DNA of 64,000 bases, taken from the NCBI RefSeq assembly GCF_000831385.1, contig NZ_AP014548.1, forward strand, positions 2,719,779-2,783,778. Direction: 5' to 3'. Below, one piece after another: positions 26,688 to 35,473 of this stretch. The notes beneath the pieces were generated by a model that had not been told where the DNA came from, searched no databases, and worked only from the letters and a program-made list of their open reading frames with translations. The stretch comes from Nonlabens marinus S1-08. Lineage in GTDB: Bacteria > Bacteroidota > Bacteroidia > Flavobacteriales > Flavobacteriaceae. The translations under genes and the position numbers were made by a program. The first letter of the stretch is position 1. Every line of letters begins with the position of its first letter.

Positions 26688-27461
26688 TTGAAGAATTACA
26701 GACGTTTTGCCAGATTTGGTATTGCTACTAAAGGATTGGTTTACTTTCTAATCGGGTTTATGGCATTCATCACTGCGTGCAATCTAACTGAGTCCGTTAA
26801 AAGTGAAAAAGACATATTACAATGGATTTATGATCAAGATTTTGGGTCCATTGCTTTACTAGTAATAATTGCTGGCCTTACTGGTTACATATTTTCTCGC
26901 ATTTACTTAACGTTTAATAAAAACGATTATGATGGGTCTGACCATAAACCTTATGTAAGACGTTTGGGTTATATTGTCAATGCTGTAGGTTATATCCTAT
27001 TATGGTACACCTGTTGGACTATTTTTATTGGGTATATAGATAATGATAATTCTGCCGTGAACGCATTTCTTACCGGATCCACATTTGGAACTGTAGTCAT
27101 TTATGGAGTGGCTGTTGGACTTGCCATAAGCGCTATCAATGAATGGTGGATTACATTTTCTAGTATGATGGATAAAATGGTTGTAGACAGCGTTTTAGAC
27201 CCTAAACAATATAAATACCTCTTACTTTTAGGGAAGTTCGGTAGGTTCAATCGTGGAATCGTATTTGCCGTTTTTGCATATATCTTGGCCCGGTCTGCTT
27301 ACTATAATCTAGATAGTTTTCCAAAAGGAGCGTTTGAAGCATTCGCATTTATAAATGCCGCCTCTGGCGCGTATGTGATGGGGTTCATCGCTTTTGGCGT
27401 CATATGCTATGGACTTTTTCTATTGTTGAGCGCAAGACATAGGAATATCCCAATAGAATAA
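26688..27461 (+). CDS. DUF1206 membrane protein, paralogue 2, TTG start
   Basis: This 257-residue protein is the tandem paralogue of the preceding gene, with six predicted helices, FARFGIATKGLVYFLIG near the N terminus and HRNIPIE at the C terminus. The only in-frame start after the upstream stop codon is TTG at 26688; the nearby ATG at 26678 is in another frame and soon stops. Alignment to paralogue 1 supports the TTG. The sequences have diverged a lot in the middle, so the copies are old and may differ in role. Function is unknown. Confidence 0.82.
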   Translation: MKNYRRFARFGIATKGLVYFLIGFMAFITACNLTESVKSEKDILQWIYDQDFGSIALLVIIAGLTGYIFSRIYLTFNKNDYDGSDHKPYVRRLGYIVNAVGYILLWYTCWTIFIGYIDNDNSAVNAFLTGSTFGTVVIYGVAVGLAISAINEWWITFSSMMDKMVVDSVLDPKQYKYLLLLGKFGRFNRGIVFAVFAYILARSAYYNLDSFPKGAFEAFAFINAASGAYVMGFIAFGVICYGLFLLLSARHRNIPIE

Positions 27462-27545
27462 TGACTCCGACTCTTCAATATCTGTCTGATATTCAAGGTG
27501 TGCCTGTAGATTAATTATCCTCTCTATTTTCTATCTTCACGCGGT

Positions 27546-30089
27546 ATGAAAAATAAAATCTTACTAACATGTCTTTGTGGGCTACTCATCTCCTCGATCT
27601 ATGGACAAGAGAACAGATTAGGTGACACACCTACCAGCAGTTCAGAAATCTTCCATAAGATTGAAAAATTAGGTTTCCTAGGGTCTGCTCTATTCATTGC
27701 CGCACACCCAGATGATGAAAATACCCGTTTGATAGCATGGTTAGACAATAAAAAAATGGCTCGAACGGCCTATCTTTCTTTAACTCGCGGCGATGGCGGA
27801 CAAAATTTAATAGGGCCTGAATTGCGTGAACAACTGGGAATGATACGTACTCAAGAGCTTTTAGAGGCTAGAAATATTGATGGCGGCGAGCAATTTTTCA
27901 CGAGGGCAAATGATTTTGGATACTCTAAAGATCCAGAAGAAACTTTAGAGATTTGGAATAGAAATGAGGTGTTATCTGATGTTGTTCAAGTCATCCGTAA
28001 ATTTCAGCCAGACATTATCATTAACCGTTTTGATCACAGGACGGCTGGGACTACACATGGTCACCATACTAGCAGTGCGATTCTGGCAGTTGAAGCATTT
28101 GATTTGGTAAATGACCCTACCGCTTTTCCAGCGCAATTGAAATATGGAGATGTTTGGAAACCAGAACGACAGTTCTTCAATACCAGCTGGTGGTTTTATG
28201 GTAGTGAGGACGCTTTCGCGAAAGCGGACAAAACAAATCTTCTGGAAATAGAAGATGGAGATTTCCTAGACAACAGCGGCTATTCCATAGGCGAAATTGC
28301 AGCGTTGAGCCGAAGCAGACATCAGTCCCAAGGTTTTGGGTCATCAGGATCTCGCGGATCCTCTATTGAGTACTTAGAATTTCTCAAGGGTACTTTTCCA
28401 ACCGATAAGTCAGATCCATTTTCAGGCATCAACACTACATGGACCAGAGTTGAAGGAGGCAAAAAAGTCATGTCAAAACTGGAACAGGTTACATCCAATT
28501 ATGACTTTAAAAATCCAGCAGCAAGTCTTGATGGGCTGCTCGATCTACGCAAAGAAATCAATGCCTTGCCAGAAGGTTATTGGAAAAATATTAAGCTAGA
28601 TGAAGTTGATGGAATCATAGCAGATGTTATAGGACTGTATGCTAAAGCCTATGTAAATCAACCCTACGCTACCGCTGGGGAGTCTATAAAACTCAATCTA
28701 GAAATCGCCAACCGTGCGCTGGATCAATTAAATTATCAGGTCAATGAAAAACAAACGATTTCATTTGACAAATCAGTTGGATCCTTATCACGAAATACGT
28801 CGGTTACCCTGGCAGGAACACTTAAGGTTCTAAATGACGCGCAACCATCGAACCCCTATTATTTAGAAAAAGAAGGAAGTTTAGGTATGTACGTCGTGGA
28901 TAATCCCAACATGATTGGAATGCCAGAGGCAGCGGCTGCTTTCCAAGTTCCTTTGATTCTAAATTTTGGCGATCAAAAGATTGAAATGTCGTTGCCGGTG
29001 ATCTTTAAAACTACAGACCGCGTGCGAGGGGAGATCTATGAGCCGTTTTTTGTGGTTCCAGATGTCTCGATATCAGTAGAGAATCCTGTTTATGTTTTTG
29101 GAAATAATGAGATGAAAAATGTTTCAGTCAATATAAAGGCTTACAAAGATGTGTCAGGAGTTGAGGTTTTTTCTGATATTCCTAAAGACTGGATTCAACC
29201 TAAGGTGAAACAAAAACCTTTTTCCTTATCCAAAGGCGAATCAAAAGTTTACACATTTATGATCTCAGCACCTGAAGGTTTTTCCGAAGGGGCCATGGAA
29301 ATTTATGCCCTTACTAATGAGCGGAAATTTGACCGAGAAGTCATCAATATTGAATACAACCACATTCCAGACCAGCAGTTAGTGCGCAGCGCGACAGCAA
29401 AACTTGTGAATCCAGGTTTACAGAACCTAGCCCAAAGCGTTGCTTACATCAACGGTGCTGGTGACGATGTTGCCCAAGCCATTGAGGCATTAGGCAGCAA
29501 AGTATTCAAATTTGAGCCTAACGAAGTTCCTGCTGATTTAACTAAATATGATGCTGTGGTTGTAGGAATCAGAGCTTTTAATGTGGCTCCAGAAGCCATG
29601 GCTAATCTGCAAACCAGACTGGACCAATTTGTAAATAATGGAGGTACCTTGGTAATGCAGTACAATACGGACCGCGGGATTCCAAATGATGCACTGGGAC
29701 CTTTACCTATTTCGCTTTCGCGAAAGCGAGTAACTGATGAACATGCAGCAGTAACTTTCCTTAATCCAGAAAATAAAGTTCTCAATATTCCCAATAAAAT
29801 TACACAAAAGGATTTTGAAGGTTGGGTTCAGGAACGTGGATTGTACTTCCCTGAAAAATGGGATCTCGCATTCCAACCTATTTTAGGAATGAACGATAAA
29901 GGAGAAGCCCAAACCAGTGGCAGTTTGCTCGTCGCAGAATACGGTAAAGGACATATCGTTTATACAGGATTGAGTCTATTTAGAGAATTACCTGCTGGAG
30001 TTTCTGGAGCTTATAAACTTCTAGCTAATATGATAAGCTTGAGTAAAAACAAACCAAATCTTGAAACAGAAGAAGATCAAAAGTTCTAG
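27546..30089 (+). CDS. PIG-L (LmbE) family deacetylase with GATase-like C terminus
   Basis: The 847-residue exported protein (signal peptide ending IYGQ) has an N-terminal PIG-L zinc deacetylase domain (about 40-270). The ligand motif is AHPDDE (His54, Asp56, Asp57), with HGHH at 171-174. A central beta-rich domain and a C-terminal class-I-glutamine-amidotransferase-like/ThuA-like fold (about 625-835) follow. PIG-L enzymes remove N-acetyl groups from amino sugars. Export plus the downstream symporter suggests a role in using N-acetylated glycoconjugates, by inference. Two in-frame palindromes encode AFAKA near 223 and LSRKR near 723. Its 3' end overlaps a tiny membrane ORF. Confidence 0.88.
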   Translation: MKNKILLTCLCGLLISSIYGQENRLGDTPTSSSEIFHKIEKLGFLGSALFIAAHPDDENTRLIAWLDNKKMARTAYLSLTRGDGGQNLIGPELREQLGMIRTQELLEARNIDGGEQFFTRANDFGYSKDPEETLEIWNRNEVLSDVVQVIRKFQPDIIINRFDHRTAGTTHGHHTSSAILAVEAFDLVNDPTAFPAQLKYGDVWKPERQFFNTSWWFYGSEDAFAKADKTNLLEIEDGDFLDNSGYSIGEIAALSRSRHQSQGFGSSGSRGSSIEYLEFLKGTFPTDKSDPFSGINTTWTRVEGGKKVMSKLEQVTSNYDFKNPAASLDGLLDLRKEINALPEGYWKNIKLDEVDGIIADVIGLYAKAYVNQPYATAGESIKLNLEIANRALDQLNYQVNEKQTISFDKSVGSLSRNTSVTLAGTLKVLNDAQPSNPYYLEKEGSLGMYVVDNPNMIGMPEAAAAFQVPLILNFGDQKIEMSLPVIFKTTDRVRGEIYEPFFVVPDVSISVENPVYVFGNNEMKNVSVNIKAYKDVSGVEVFSDIPKDWIQPKVKQKPFSLSKGESKVYTFMISAPEGFSEGAMEIYALTNERKFDREVINIEYNHIPDQQLVRSATAKLVNPGLQNLAQSVAYINGAGDDVAQAIEALGSKVFKFEPNEVPADLTKYDAVVVGIRAFNVAPEAMANLQTRLDQFVNNGGTLVMQYNTDRGIPNDALGPLPISLSRKRVTDEHAAVTFLNPENKVLNIPNKITQKDFEGWVQERGLYFPEKWDLAFQPILGMNDKGEAQTSGSLLVAEYGKGHIVYTGLSLFRELPAGVSGAYKLLANMISLSKNKPNLETEEDQKF
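28211..28226. repeat. Iterated palindrome inside the PIG-L gene
   Basis: Exact copy read as Ala-Phe-Ala-Lys-Ala near residue 223. Confidence 0.95.
29713..29728. repeat. Iterated palindrome inside the PIG-L gene
   Basis: Exact copy read as Leu-Ser-Arg-Lys-Arg near residue 723, in a loop of the GATase-like domain. Confidence 0.95.
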
Positions 30090-30183
30090 AAAGTGGAACT
30101 ACATTTATGCCATCGTGATTGTTGCTAACCTGTTGTTTGCTGTGGCATTCTACGTTCTAAGCTCGGTTTATGGGAATAGTTAA
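30061..30183 (+). CDS. 40-residue membrane protein between deacetylase and symporter
   Basis: A TTG start at 30061 (TTG AAA CAG AAG AAG) opens a 40-codon frame ending at TAA 30181-30183. The product has a Lys/Arg-rich N terminus (KQKKIKSSRKW), one clear membrane helix (IYAIVIVANLLFAVAFYVL) and a short tail. It overlaps the last 29 bases of the deacetylase gene and the first 14 of the symporter gene, so all three would be translationally coupled. The positive-inside charge pattern places the tail outside. Similar tiny ORFs seem familiar to me from PIG-L/symporter operons in this family, but I cannot verify that here. It may be a symporter subunit or regulator. Confidence 0.65.
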   Translation: MKQKKIKSSRKWNYIYAIVIVANLLFAVAFYVLSSVYGNS

Positions 30184-31951
30184 TTGGATCACGGGCAGTT
30201 TAGGAGAATTATCTATCATAGATTGGTTCATTCTGGCTTCCACATTAGCATTTATAGTACTCTACGGCGTGTATAAAACGCGAGGTAAACAAACCAGCGA
30301 GGAATATATTAAAGGTGGAGATGCGAGGTGGTGGACGGTTGGCTTATCTGTGATGGCAACGCAGGCGAGCGCGATTACATTTTTGAGCACTCCTGGCCAG
30401 GCGTATACCGATGGGATGGAGTTTGTTCAATTTTACTTTGGGTTGCCTATTGCAGTCATCATTATCTGTGTTACGTTCATTCCTATCTATCATAAACTCA
30501 AGGTATATACAGCTTATGAGTTTTTAGAAAAGCGATTTGATGTAAAAACCAGGTCGCTTGCTTCGATTTTGTTTTTAATACAGCGAGGTCTGGCAGCCGG
30601 AATTACCATTTATGCGCCGGCCATTATTTTGAGTGCCGTATTAAATTGGGAACTGAAATACCTCAACATAGTTATAGGAATTTTGGTAATTATCTACACC
30701 GTTTCTGGTGGTACCAAAGCTGTAAATGTTACCCAAAAGCAGCAAATGATCGTGATCATGGCTGGAATGGTTACCGCATTTGTATTAATTGTTACCCAAC
30801 TACCAGATAGCGTTTCATTTGACAATGCGCTAACTATGGCAGGAAACGCAGATAAGATGAAAATCTTGGATTTTAATTTCTCACTTGATGATCGTTATAA
30901 TGTCTGGACTGCTTTATTTGGTGCAAGTTTTTTGATGTTAAGTTATTTTGGAACTGATCAATCTCAGGTACAGCGTTACTTATCTGGTAAATCTGTAAAG
31001 CAAATGCGTATTGGTCTTCTTTTTAATGGATTGCTAAAAGTGCCCATGCAGTTCTTTATCCTGATGGTAGGTGTGATGGTTTTTGTTTTTTACCAGTTCA
31101 ACTCTACCCCATTGAATTTTAATCCAGCAGCAGAGAAAGCGGTACTGGATAGTGAGTACGCCGGCGATTACCAGGACTTACAACAAGCACACGCCGCTAT
31201 TCTCGAAGAAAAGCAGGAGAAGCAAATTGCCTACGGCAAGCTATTGGAAAAAGGCACTTCAACCGAATCCAACCTACTGAGTAACGAGCTCAAATCACTA
31301 AGAAATACAGAAGAACTCAATCGCGAAAAAGCCCGTGAACTCATTACGAAAGCAGATCCAAGCGCCGAGACCAACGATAAAGATTTTGTATTCATCAACT
31401 TTATTTTGAATCACTTGCCTAAAGGATTGATCGGATTATTGCTTGCCGTGATCATAAGCGCTGCCATGTCTTCTACGGCATCAGAATTAAATGCACTGTC
31501 TTCCACTACTACCATTGATATCTATAAACGATTTCGTGGTGCAGGAAAAGACGATGATCATTTTGTAGTGGCTAGTAAATGGTTCACGCTGTTGTGGGGA
31601 ATTATTGCTATCACATTCGCAAGTATCGTTTCTCTATTTGATAATTTGATTCAGCTCGTGAATATTATTGGATCTCTGTTTTATGGAACTATACTGGGAA
31701 TTTTCTTAGTGGCTTTTTACTTCAAAAAAATCAAGGGTCATGCTATTTTCATCGCTGCATTAATCTCTGAAGCTGTTGTGGTCGCCTGCTATCTTATCGA
31801 TCTCGCAGATAATGGCATTGATATATTACCGTTCCTTTGGTTGAATCCGCTGGGGGCTTTGTTGACCATTGGCCTCGCCTTGTTAATACAGTCGGGAAAA
31901 GGATCAAACACAGTAGAAACTCAGCCTATATTAAATGATTCACTCACCTAG
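30170..31951 (+). CDS. Sodium:solute symporter family transporter
   Basis: The 593-residue protein has about 13-14 membrane helices and the sodium:solute symporter fold. Visible signs are the early GGDARWWTVGLSVMATQASAITFLSTPG segment (broken here by helix boundaries), KLKVYTAYEFLEKRF, and the conserved helix with TVSGGTKAVNVTQ. A soluble insertion of about 100 residues (about 320-410) between helices 8 and 9 is rich in Glu and Lys. Coupling with an exported PIG-L deacetylase suggests uptake of a sugar or amino sugar; the substrate is not certain. The start ATG lies inside the preceding small ORF. Confidence 0.9.
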   Translation: MGIVNWITGSLGELSIIDWFILASTLAFIVLYGVYKTRGKQTSEEYIKGGDARWWTVGLSVMATQASAITFLSTPGQAYTDGMEFVQFYFGLPIAVIIICVTFIPIYHKLKVYTAYEFLEKRFDVKTRSLASILFLIQRGLAAGITIYAPAIILSAVLNWELKYLNIVIGILVIIYTVSGGTKAVNVTQKQQMIVIMAGMVTAFVLIVTQLPDSVSFDNALTMAGNADKMKILDFNFSLDDRYNVWTALFGASFLMLSYFGTDQSQVQRYLSGKSVKQMRIGLLFNGLLKVPMQFFILMVGVMVFVFYQFNSTPLNFNPAAEKAVLDSEYAGDYQDLQQAHAAILEEKQEKQIAYGKLLEKGTSTESNLLSNELKSLRNTEELNREKARELITKADPSAETNDKDFVFINFILNHLPKGLIGLLLAVIISAAMSSTASELNALSSTTTIDIYKRFRGAGKDDDHFVVASKWFTLLWGIIAITFASIVSLFDNLIQLVNIIGSLFYGTILGIFLVAFYFKKIKGHAIFIAALISEAVVVACYLIDLADNGIDILPFLWLNPLGALLTIGLALLIQSGKGSNTVETQPILNDSLT

Positions 31952-31975
31952 AGAATCGCTCTATTTATCAAAAAG

Positions 31976-31999
31976 CCCGCTACAATTACTTGTGGCGGG
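31976..31999. terminator. Convergent terminator between symporter and osmC
   Basis: A 9-bp stem (CCCGCTACA / TGTGGCGGG, one G-U) with a 6-nt loop. The T run is on the minus-strand side, so it serves osmC best and may also stop the symporter transcript. Confidence 0.8.
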
Positions 32000-32024
32000 T
32001 TCTTAATGTTATTTGAATACTAGC

Positions 32025-32444
32025 CTATTTCAAAGTGGCATCTAGATTGACTTTTGCTTTGAACAGTTTAGAAACTGGACAAACCTCTTTAGCCTTGTTA
32101 GCGATCTCTTTGAACTTATCAGCACTTATTTCTGGCACTTCACCAGTTAAAGTTAAATTGATTGTAGTGATCTCTCCGTCTTCAAAAAGAACTTTAGCAT
32201 CCGTATGTAAGTGTGTCGCAGTAAAGCCATCCTCGTTCAATAAGAAGCTCAATTGCATGGTATAGCAACCTGCGTGTGCTGCTCCTAACAATTCTTCAGG
32301 ATTAGTCCCTTTTTCTTCACCCTCAAATCTGGTTCCAAAGGAATAAGGTACATCGACCATCACTTTGCTATCAGTACTTATATGACCTTTTCCTTCTTTT
32401 CCAGTTCCTTTCCACTGTGCGGCTGCTTTTCTCGTAAATTTCAT
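32025..32444 (-). CDS. osmC: OsmC family peroxidase
   Basis: A 139-residue cytoplasmic protein that reduces organic hydroperoxides with thiols. The two catalytic cysteines are visible as Cys60 (AHAGCYTM) and Cys122 (EVCPVSK), and the N-terminal KGTNPEELLGAAHA motif is typical. Length matches OsmC (about 140) rather than Ohr in motif detail. It is monocistronic, with a terminator that also faces the symporter gene. Confidence 0.92.
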   Translation of the reverse strand: MKFTRKAAAQWKGTGKEGKGHISTDSKVMVDVPYSFGTRFEGEEKGTNPEELLGAAHAGCYTMQLSFLLNEDGFTATHLHTDAKVLFEDGEITTINLTLTGEVPEISADKFKEIANKAKEVCPVSKLFKAKVNLDATLK

Positions 32445-32513
32445 AGTTTTTGTTTTTATTAAAAATAATAATCGTGCACGGCTTGACCATGGCTTTTAAC
32501 TAAGGTTTAAATC

Positions 32514-32538
32514 AAAAAACCACCCTGTTTAAGGATGG
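32514..32538 (-). terminator. Terminator after the anti-sigma-like barrel gene
   Basis: On the minus strand CCATCC pairs with GGGTGG (one G-U) and is followed by six T residues. The wobble pair exists only in the minus-strand RNA, which supports this direction. Confidence 0.75.
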
Positions 32539-32553
32539 CTCTTATGATAAGTT

Positions 32554-32569
32554 CGCTTTCGCGAAAGCG
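32554..32569. repeat. Iterated palindrome CGCTTTCGCGAAAGCG
   Basis: Exact copy between the stop codon of the barrel gene (32579) and its terminator. It shares the flanks GATAAG(T/C)T and AAATAAAC with the copy at 35441. Confidence 0.95.
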
Positions 32570-32578
32570 AAATAAACC

Positions 32579-33856
32579 TCAAAAACTATATTCCAATCCC
32601 AATTGTGCATTGAACGTAAAGGGTGAGTCGATTGCCGAAATGCGATAAACACGCAATTGTTTCTTGATCATGGGCTCAAGATTGACGTTTATCCTGCGAG
32701 CAAGGTGATATCTAAACTGTACTCCAGCGCCTATGGCAAAAATATTATCATAATAGATACTTGATCTACCCAGGTCAGTGCGATCTGTATTTGAGATGGC
32801 ACTTACCCTGTCCTCTAAAAGTACCATATAGCTCACATTCCCCATAATAGCTAGATCTACCTTACCTCGAATTAATCTATACCCAAGATCTAAAGGAATA
32901 TTGAAATATCGCGCCTCTACCTCAACCAGTTGTGTGCCAGTTAGACTGGAAACATCCAGGTTGTTGCGGTATTTTACGTATTGAAGATTTGCCGCATCTA
33001 TATTTTGAGGTAAAGGAATCTCGCGATTCAAGGTGACGCGTCCTGCTCCCAGACGGATAAACGCCGTGTTATCACCACCATAAACCAGGTAAGCCACCGG
33101 ATCGAATTTTATAGTATTGGTACCCTTTACACCGTCCAATCGGTTATCCAATTGTGATTTTTTAAAGCCGCCCATATAGCTGTTTACAGATCCATATAAT
33201 GCAACTCCCCAATCTGCCTTAAATTTATTCTGCTCTATGCTGACTGGTTTAGTTTCCTTAGGCAATTTGGATGACTTTGCGTTTTCAAATGAGAGCGAAT
33301 CAGCTGTTGATGGTTCAGAAATTATATCCATTGTCATGCTGTTTAAATCCTTTAATTTCTCTTCAGCTGACGGATTTGCATATTCGTAATTTGTAATAGC
33401 GCCGTAGCGTGCATAAGTGGTGTCTGCAATAGTTAATAACATTTCCCTATGAGCAGATGATTGCTTGTTGTTTGCATTGGTTAATGATTTTGAGAATGAC
33501 ACAACACTTTTATTAATGGGCTTTGATGCTTCCTGTATCGTGTTATTCTGGTTGATTTTATCTATACTATCTGTGTTAACAGATGATGCTGGAGTCTTTT
33601 GATCGCTACCTTTAGAGTCTATGATAGTAGATTCTGGCATCCATTCTACCGCTGCTAAATTATTAGTAAATGAGGCGAATAATAGAGCCAACAAGAGAAA
33701 AAGCCCGAGAGCAAAAAGTATCCAAAATAGAAATCTACGTCTACGTTTTTTCTCTAAGTCTGATCTTATCCTTTCCCAAACCCTATCATGCGGAGTCTTA
33801 TCCAATTGTCCCAATCGCTGCGAGGTAACCTCTACTATGTTCTTGCGATTCTCCAT
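32579..33856 (-). CDS. Anti-sigma-like membrane protein with C-terminal beta-barrel
   Basis: The 425-residue protein starts with a cytoplasmic segment (1-38, with TPHDRVWERI) that resembles anti-sigma N termini. A Lys/Arg cluster (KKRRRR) and one membrane helix (about 42-62) follow. A disordered Ser/Asn-rich stretch (about 70-190) leads to a beta-rich domain (about 205-425) with alternating patterns of an outer-membrane barrel and a final Phe. It is encoded 2 bp after the sigma factor, so the pair is probably sigma and regulator. How one chain could contain both an inner-membrane helix and an outer-membrane-like barrel is unclear. Confidence 0.75.
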   Translation of the reverse strand: MENRKNIVEVTSQRLGQLDKTPHDRVWERIRSDLEKKRRRRFLFWILFALGLFLLLALLFASFTNNLAAVEWMPESTIIDSKGSDQKTPASSVNTDSIDKINQNNTIQEASKPINKSVVSFSKSLTNANNKQSSAHREMLLTIADTTYARYGAITNYEYANPSAEEKLKDLNSMTMDIISEPSTADSLSFENAKSSKLPKETKPVSIEQNKFKADWGVALYGSVNSYMGGFKKSQLDNRLDGVKGTNTIKFDPVAYLVYGGDNTAFIRLGAGRVTLNREIPLPQNIDAANLQYVKYRNNLDVSSLTGTQLVEVEARYFNIPLDLGYRLIRGKVDLAIMGNVSYMVLLEDRVSAISNTDRTDLGRSSIYYDNIFAIGAGVQFRYHLARRINVNLEPMIKKQLRVYRISAIDSPFTFNAQLGLEYSF

Positions 33857-33858
33857 GA

Positions 33859-34410
33859 TTAATACTGTTTATTATTTCGTAAATCAGTCAATTTTTGACT
33901 TAATATTTTCTTTGACCGTGATAAATTGCTCTTGGATGTGCCTACCGTAATACCAAGAGAGTCCGCTATCTCTTTATGTGAAAAACCATCCATCTGGTAG
34001 AGGTTAAAAACCAGACGGTACTGGTCTGGTAATTCTTGAACTACCTGTAGTATCTCATCAATTGTAAAAAGGTTACCTGTATCAAATTCTTCCTCATCCA
34101 CTTGAGCCTGCTGATCTGTGATCTGATGTTTAGATTTTCCAAGTTTGTATCTATCTATCGCTTTAAAAATGACGATCCTTTTCATCCAACCTTCAAAGGA
34201 GCCAGTTTCTTTGTATTTACGTATAGTTTTAAATATCACGATGAATGCATCGTGGAGAATATCCTCAGCGTCTTCCGTATTTCGGCTGTATTTTAGGGCA
34301 AGGTTGTAGAGGTCTTTCTTATATGTATGATATAGCTTCTCCTGATCACCCAGCTTTTGCTTACGGCAACCTATTATGATTTGAGATAATGAAGAGTTAT
34401 TTTGATTCAC
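33859..34410 (-). CDS. ECF-type RNA polymerase sigma factor, GTG start
   Basis: A 183-residue protein with sigma region 2 (about 25-95, DAEDILHDAFIVIFK and GWMKRIVIFKAIDRYK) and region 4 (about 125-178, LPDQYRLVFNLYQMDGFSHKEIADSLGIT). No other sigma regions are present, as in ECF factors. The start is GTG at 34410, sharing its first base with the stop codon of the lipoprotein gene (TAGTG), so translation is coupled. The following gene is the likely anti-sigma partner. Target promoters are unknown. Confidence 0.9.
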   Translation of the reverse strand: MNQNNSSLSQIIIGCRKQKLGDQEKLYHTYKKDLYNLALKYSRNTEDAEDILHDAFIVIFKTIRKYKETGSFEGWMKRIVIFKAIDRYKLGKSKHQITDQQAQVDEEEFDTGNLFTIDEILQVVQELPDQYRLVFNLYQMDGFSHKEIADSLGITVGTSKSNLSRSKKILSQKLTDLRNNKQY

Positions 34411-35348
34411 TAGTTGTATTGCGCTATGTGCTTGAACAAGGTAAATAGATTGCCATCATTTGTGGAAGTTGAATAAGAAATCTCCACAGATCTATTGTCA
34501 CTTCCTTCTTCAATATCTATCTCATAAATAAAATTTTCGAACGCAGAAGGGGCAAATGTTTCCATGATATAAGGAGAAACAGCTTTAGGTCTAAAGGTAT
34601 TGACAGCTGTTGAGATTTGATCCTGGCGTAATAGGAACATAACCTTGCGTCCATACACCTTTTCATAGATTTCATAAAAGATATTACGCTGAGAAGTATA
34701 GGTCATTACTTCACGGTAAAGATTGCCACTGGCAGTGTTTGCATCGCTTGACCTATCTGTATGTTGTATAACATTTCCTAGACTATCAAACTGTATATCA
34801 ACCTCCTGAGAATCCATGCCTGAGTTATCTACCAGCGATCGATTTAGGGATAACCTGTTTTCGTCATCGTCAAAACGCATAGTTCCCGTCGCTAGCCGCG
34901 CTAGTTGGGCGTTGCCGTCAAGTCTGAACTCGTCAAAGGTCACGGTATTATTTTGATGAGAGTAAGTATAGTTCAAGTATTCAGTCCCAGAGCCATCTTT
35001 AAAATTTGTATTGACAAGATTGTCGTTTTCGTAAATGAATTCTTGAGTATATTGAATAGCTGATCCCAAAGAGTAGGTGATTTTTGAAATACGATCATCT
35101 TCATAGGCATATCCCTTAGTTCCCTGAAGTAAGTCATCACGATCGTAATAATTGATCTGTGAGAGTTTACCTGCGTCAAATACGTACTCTTGAATGGAGT
35201 TGGGAAGTGGTGGGGTCTGGGTCGTGTTGTAGATGATGGTTTTAAAACTAGCAATACTTGGCTCTTCGTTTTCTTCGTTTAAAATGGGTTCAACACTACA
35301 ACTGTTAAGAGTCAGTAAAAATAACAGGGAAAATGAATGATGTTTCAT
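34410..35348 (-). CDS. Putative lipoprotein, first gene of sigma operon
   Basis: A 312-residue protein with a lipoprotein signal (LLTLNSCS, Cys17). The remaining sequence is beta-rich with repeated short segments of the type Y-D-x-D-x-L and Y-x-Y-x-x-D, similar to YD-repeat-like outer-membrane lipoproteins of Bacteroidota. I cannot name the family with confidence. The gene is followed directly by an ECF sigma factor, so its product may be the signal receiver or a target of that system. The start ATG follows an upstream AT-rich gap. Confidence 0.7.
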   Translation of the reverse strand: MKHHSFSLLFLLTLNSCSVEPILNEENEEPSIASFKTIIYNTTQTPPLPNSIQEYVFDAGKLSQINYYDRDDLLQGTKGYAYEDDRISKITYSLGSAIQYTQEFIYENDNLVNTNFKDGSGTEYLNYTYSHQNNTVTFDEFRLDGNAQLARLATGTMRFDDDENRLSLNRSLVDNSGMDSQEVDIQFDSLGNVIQHTDRSSDANTASGNLYREVMTYTSQRNIFYEIYEKVYGRKVMFLLRQDQISTAVNTFRPKAVSPYIMETFAPSAFENFIYEIDIEEGSDNRSVEISYSTSTNDGNLFTLFKHIAQYN

Positions 35349-35401
35349 GGATGCCTTTTATTAATAGTATATCAAACTCCAAAAGGTTGCGTCTAAAAGT
35401 C

Positions 35402-35430
35402 AAAAAACCGCTCTGGTGTAGAACGGTTTT
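35402..35430 (-). terminator. Terminator after the DUF2911 gene
   Basis: AAAACCG / CGGTTTT stem around a 13-nt loop, with six T residues on the minus strand. Confidence 0.8.
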
Positions 35431-35440
35431 GAGATAAGCT

Positions 35441-35456
35441 CGCTTTCGCGAAAGCG
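35441..35456. repeat. Iterated palindrome CGCTTTCGCGAAAGCG
   Basis: Exact copy between the DUF2911 stop codon (35474) and its terminator, with the same flanks as the copy at 32554. Confidence 0.95.
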
Positions 35457-35473
35457 AAATAAACAAGGTTGCA

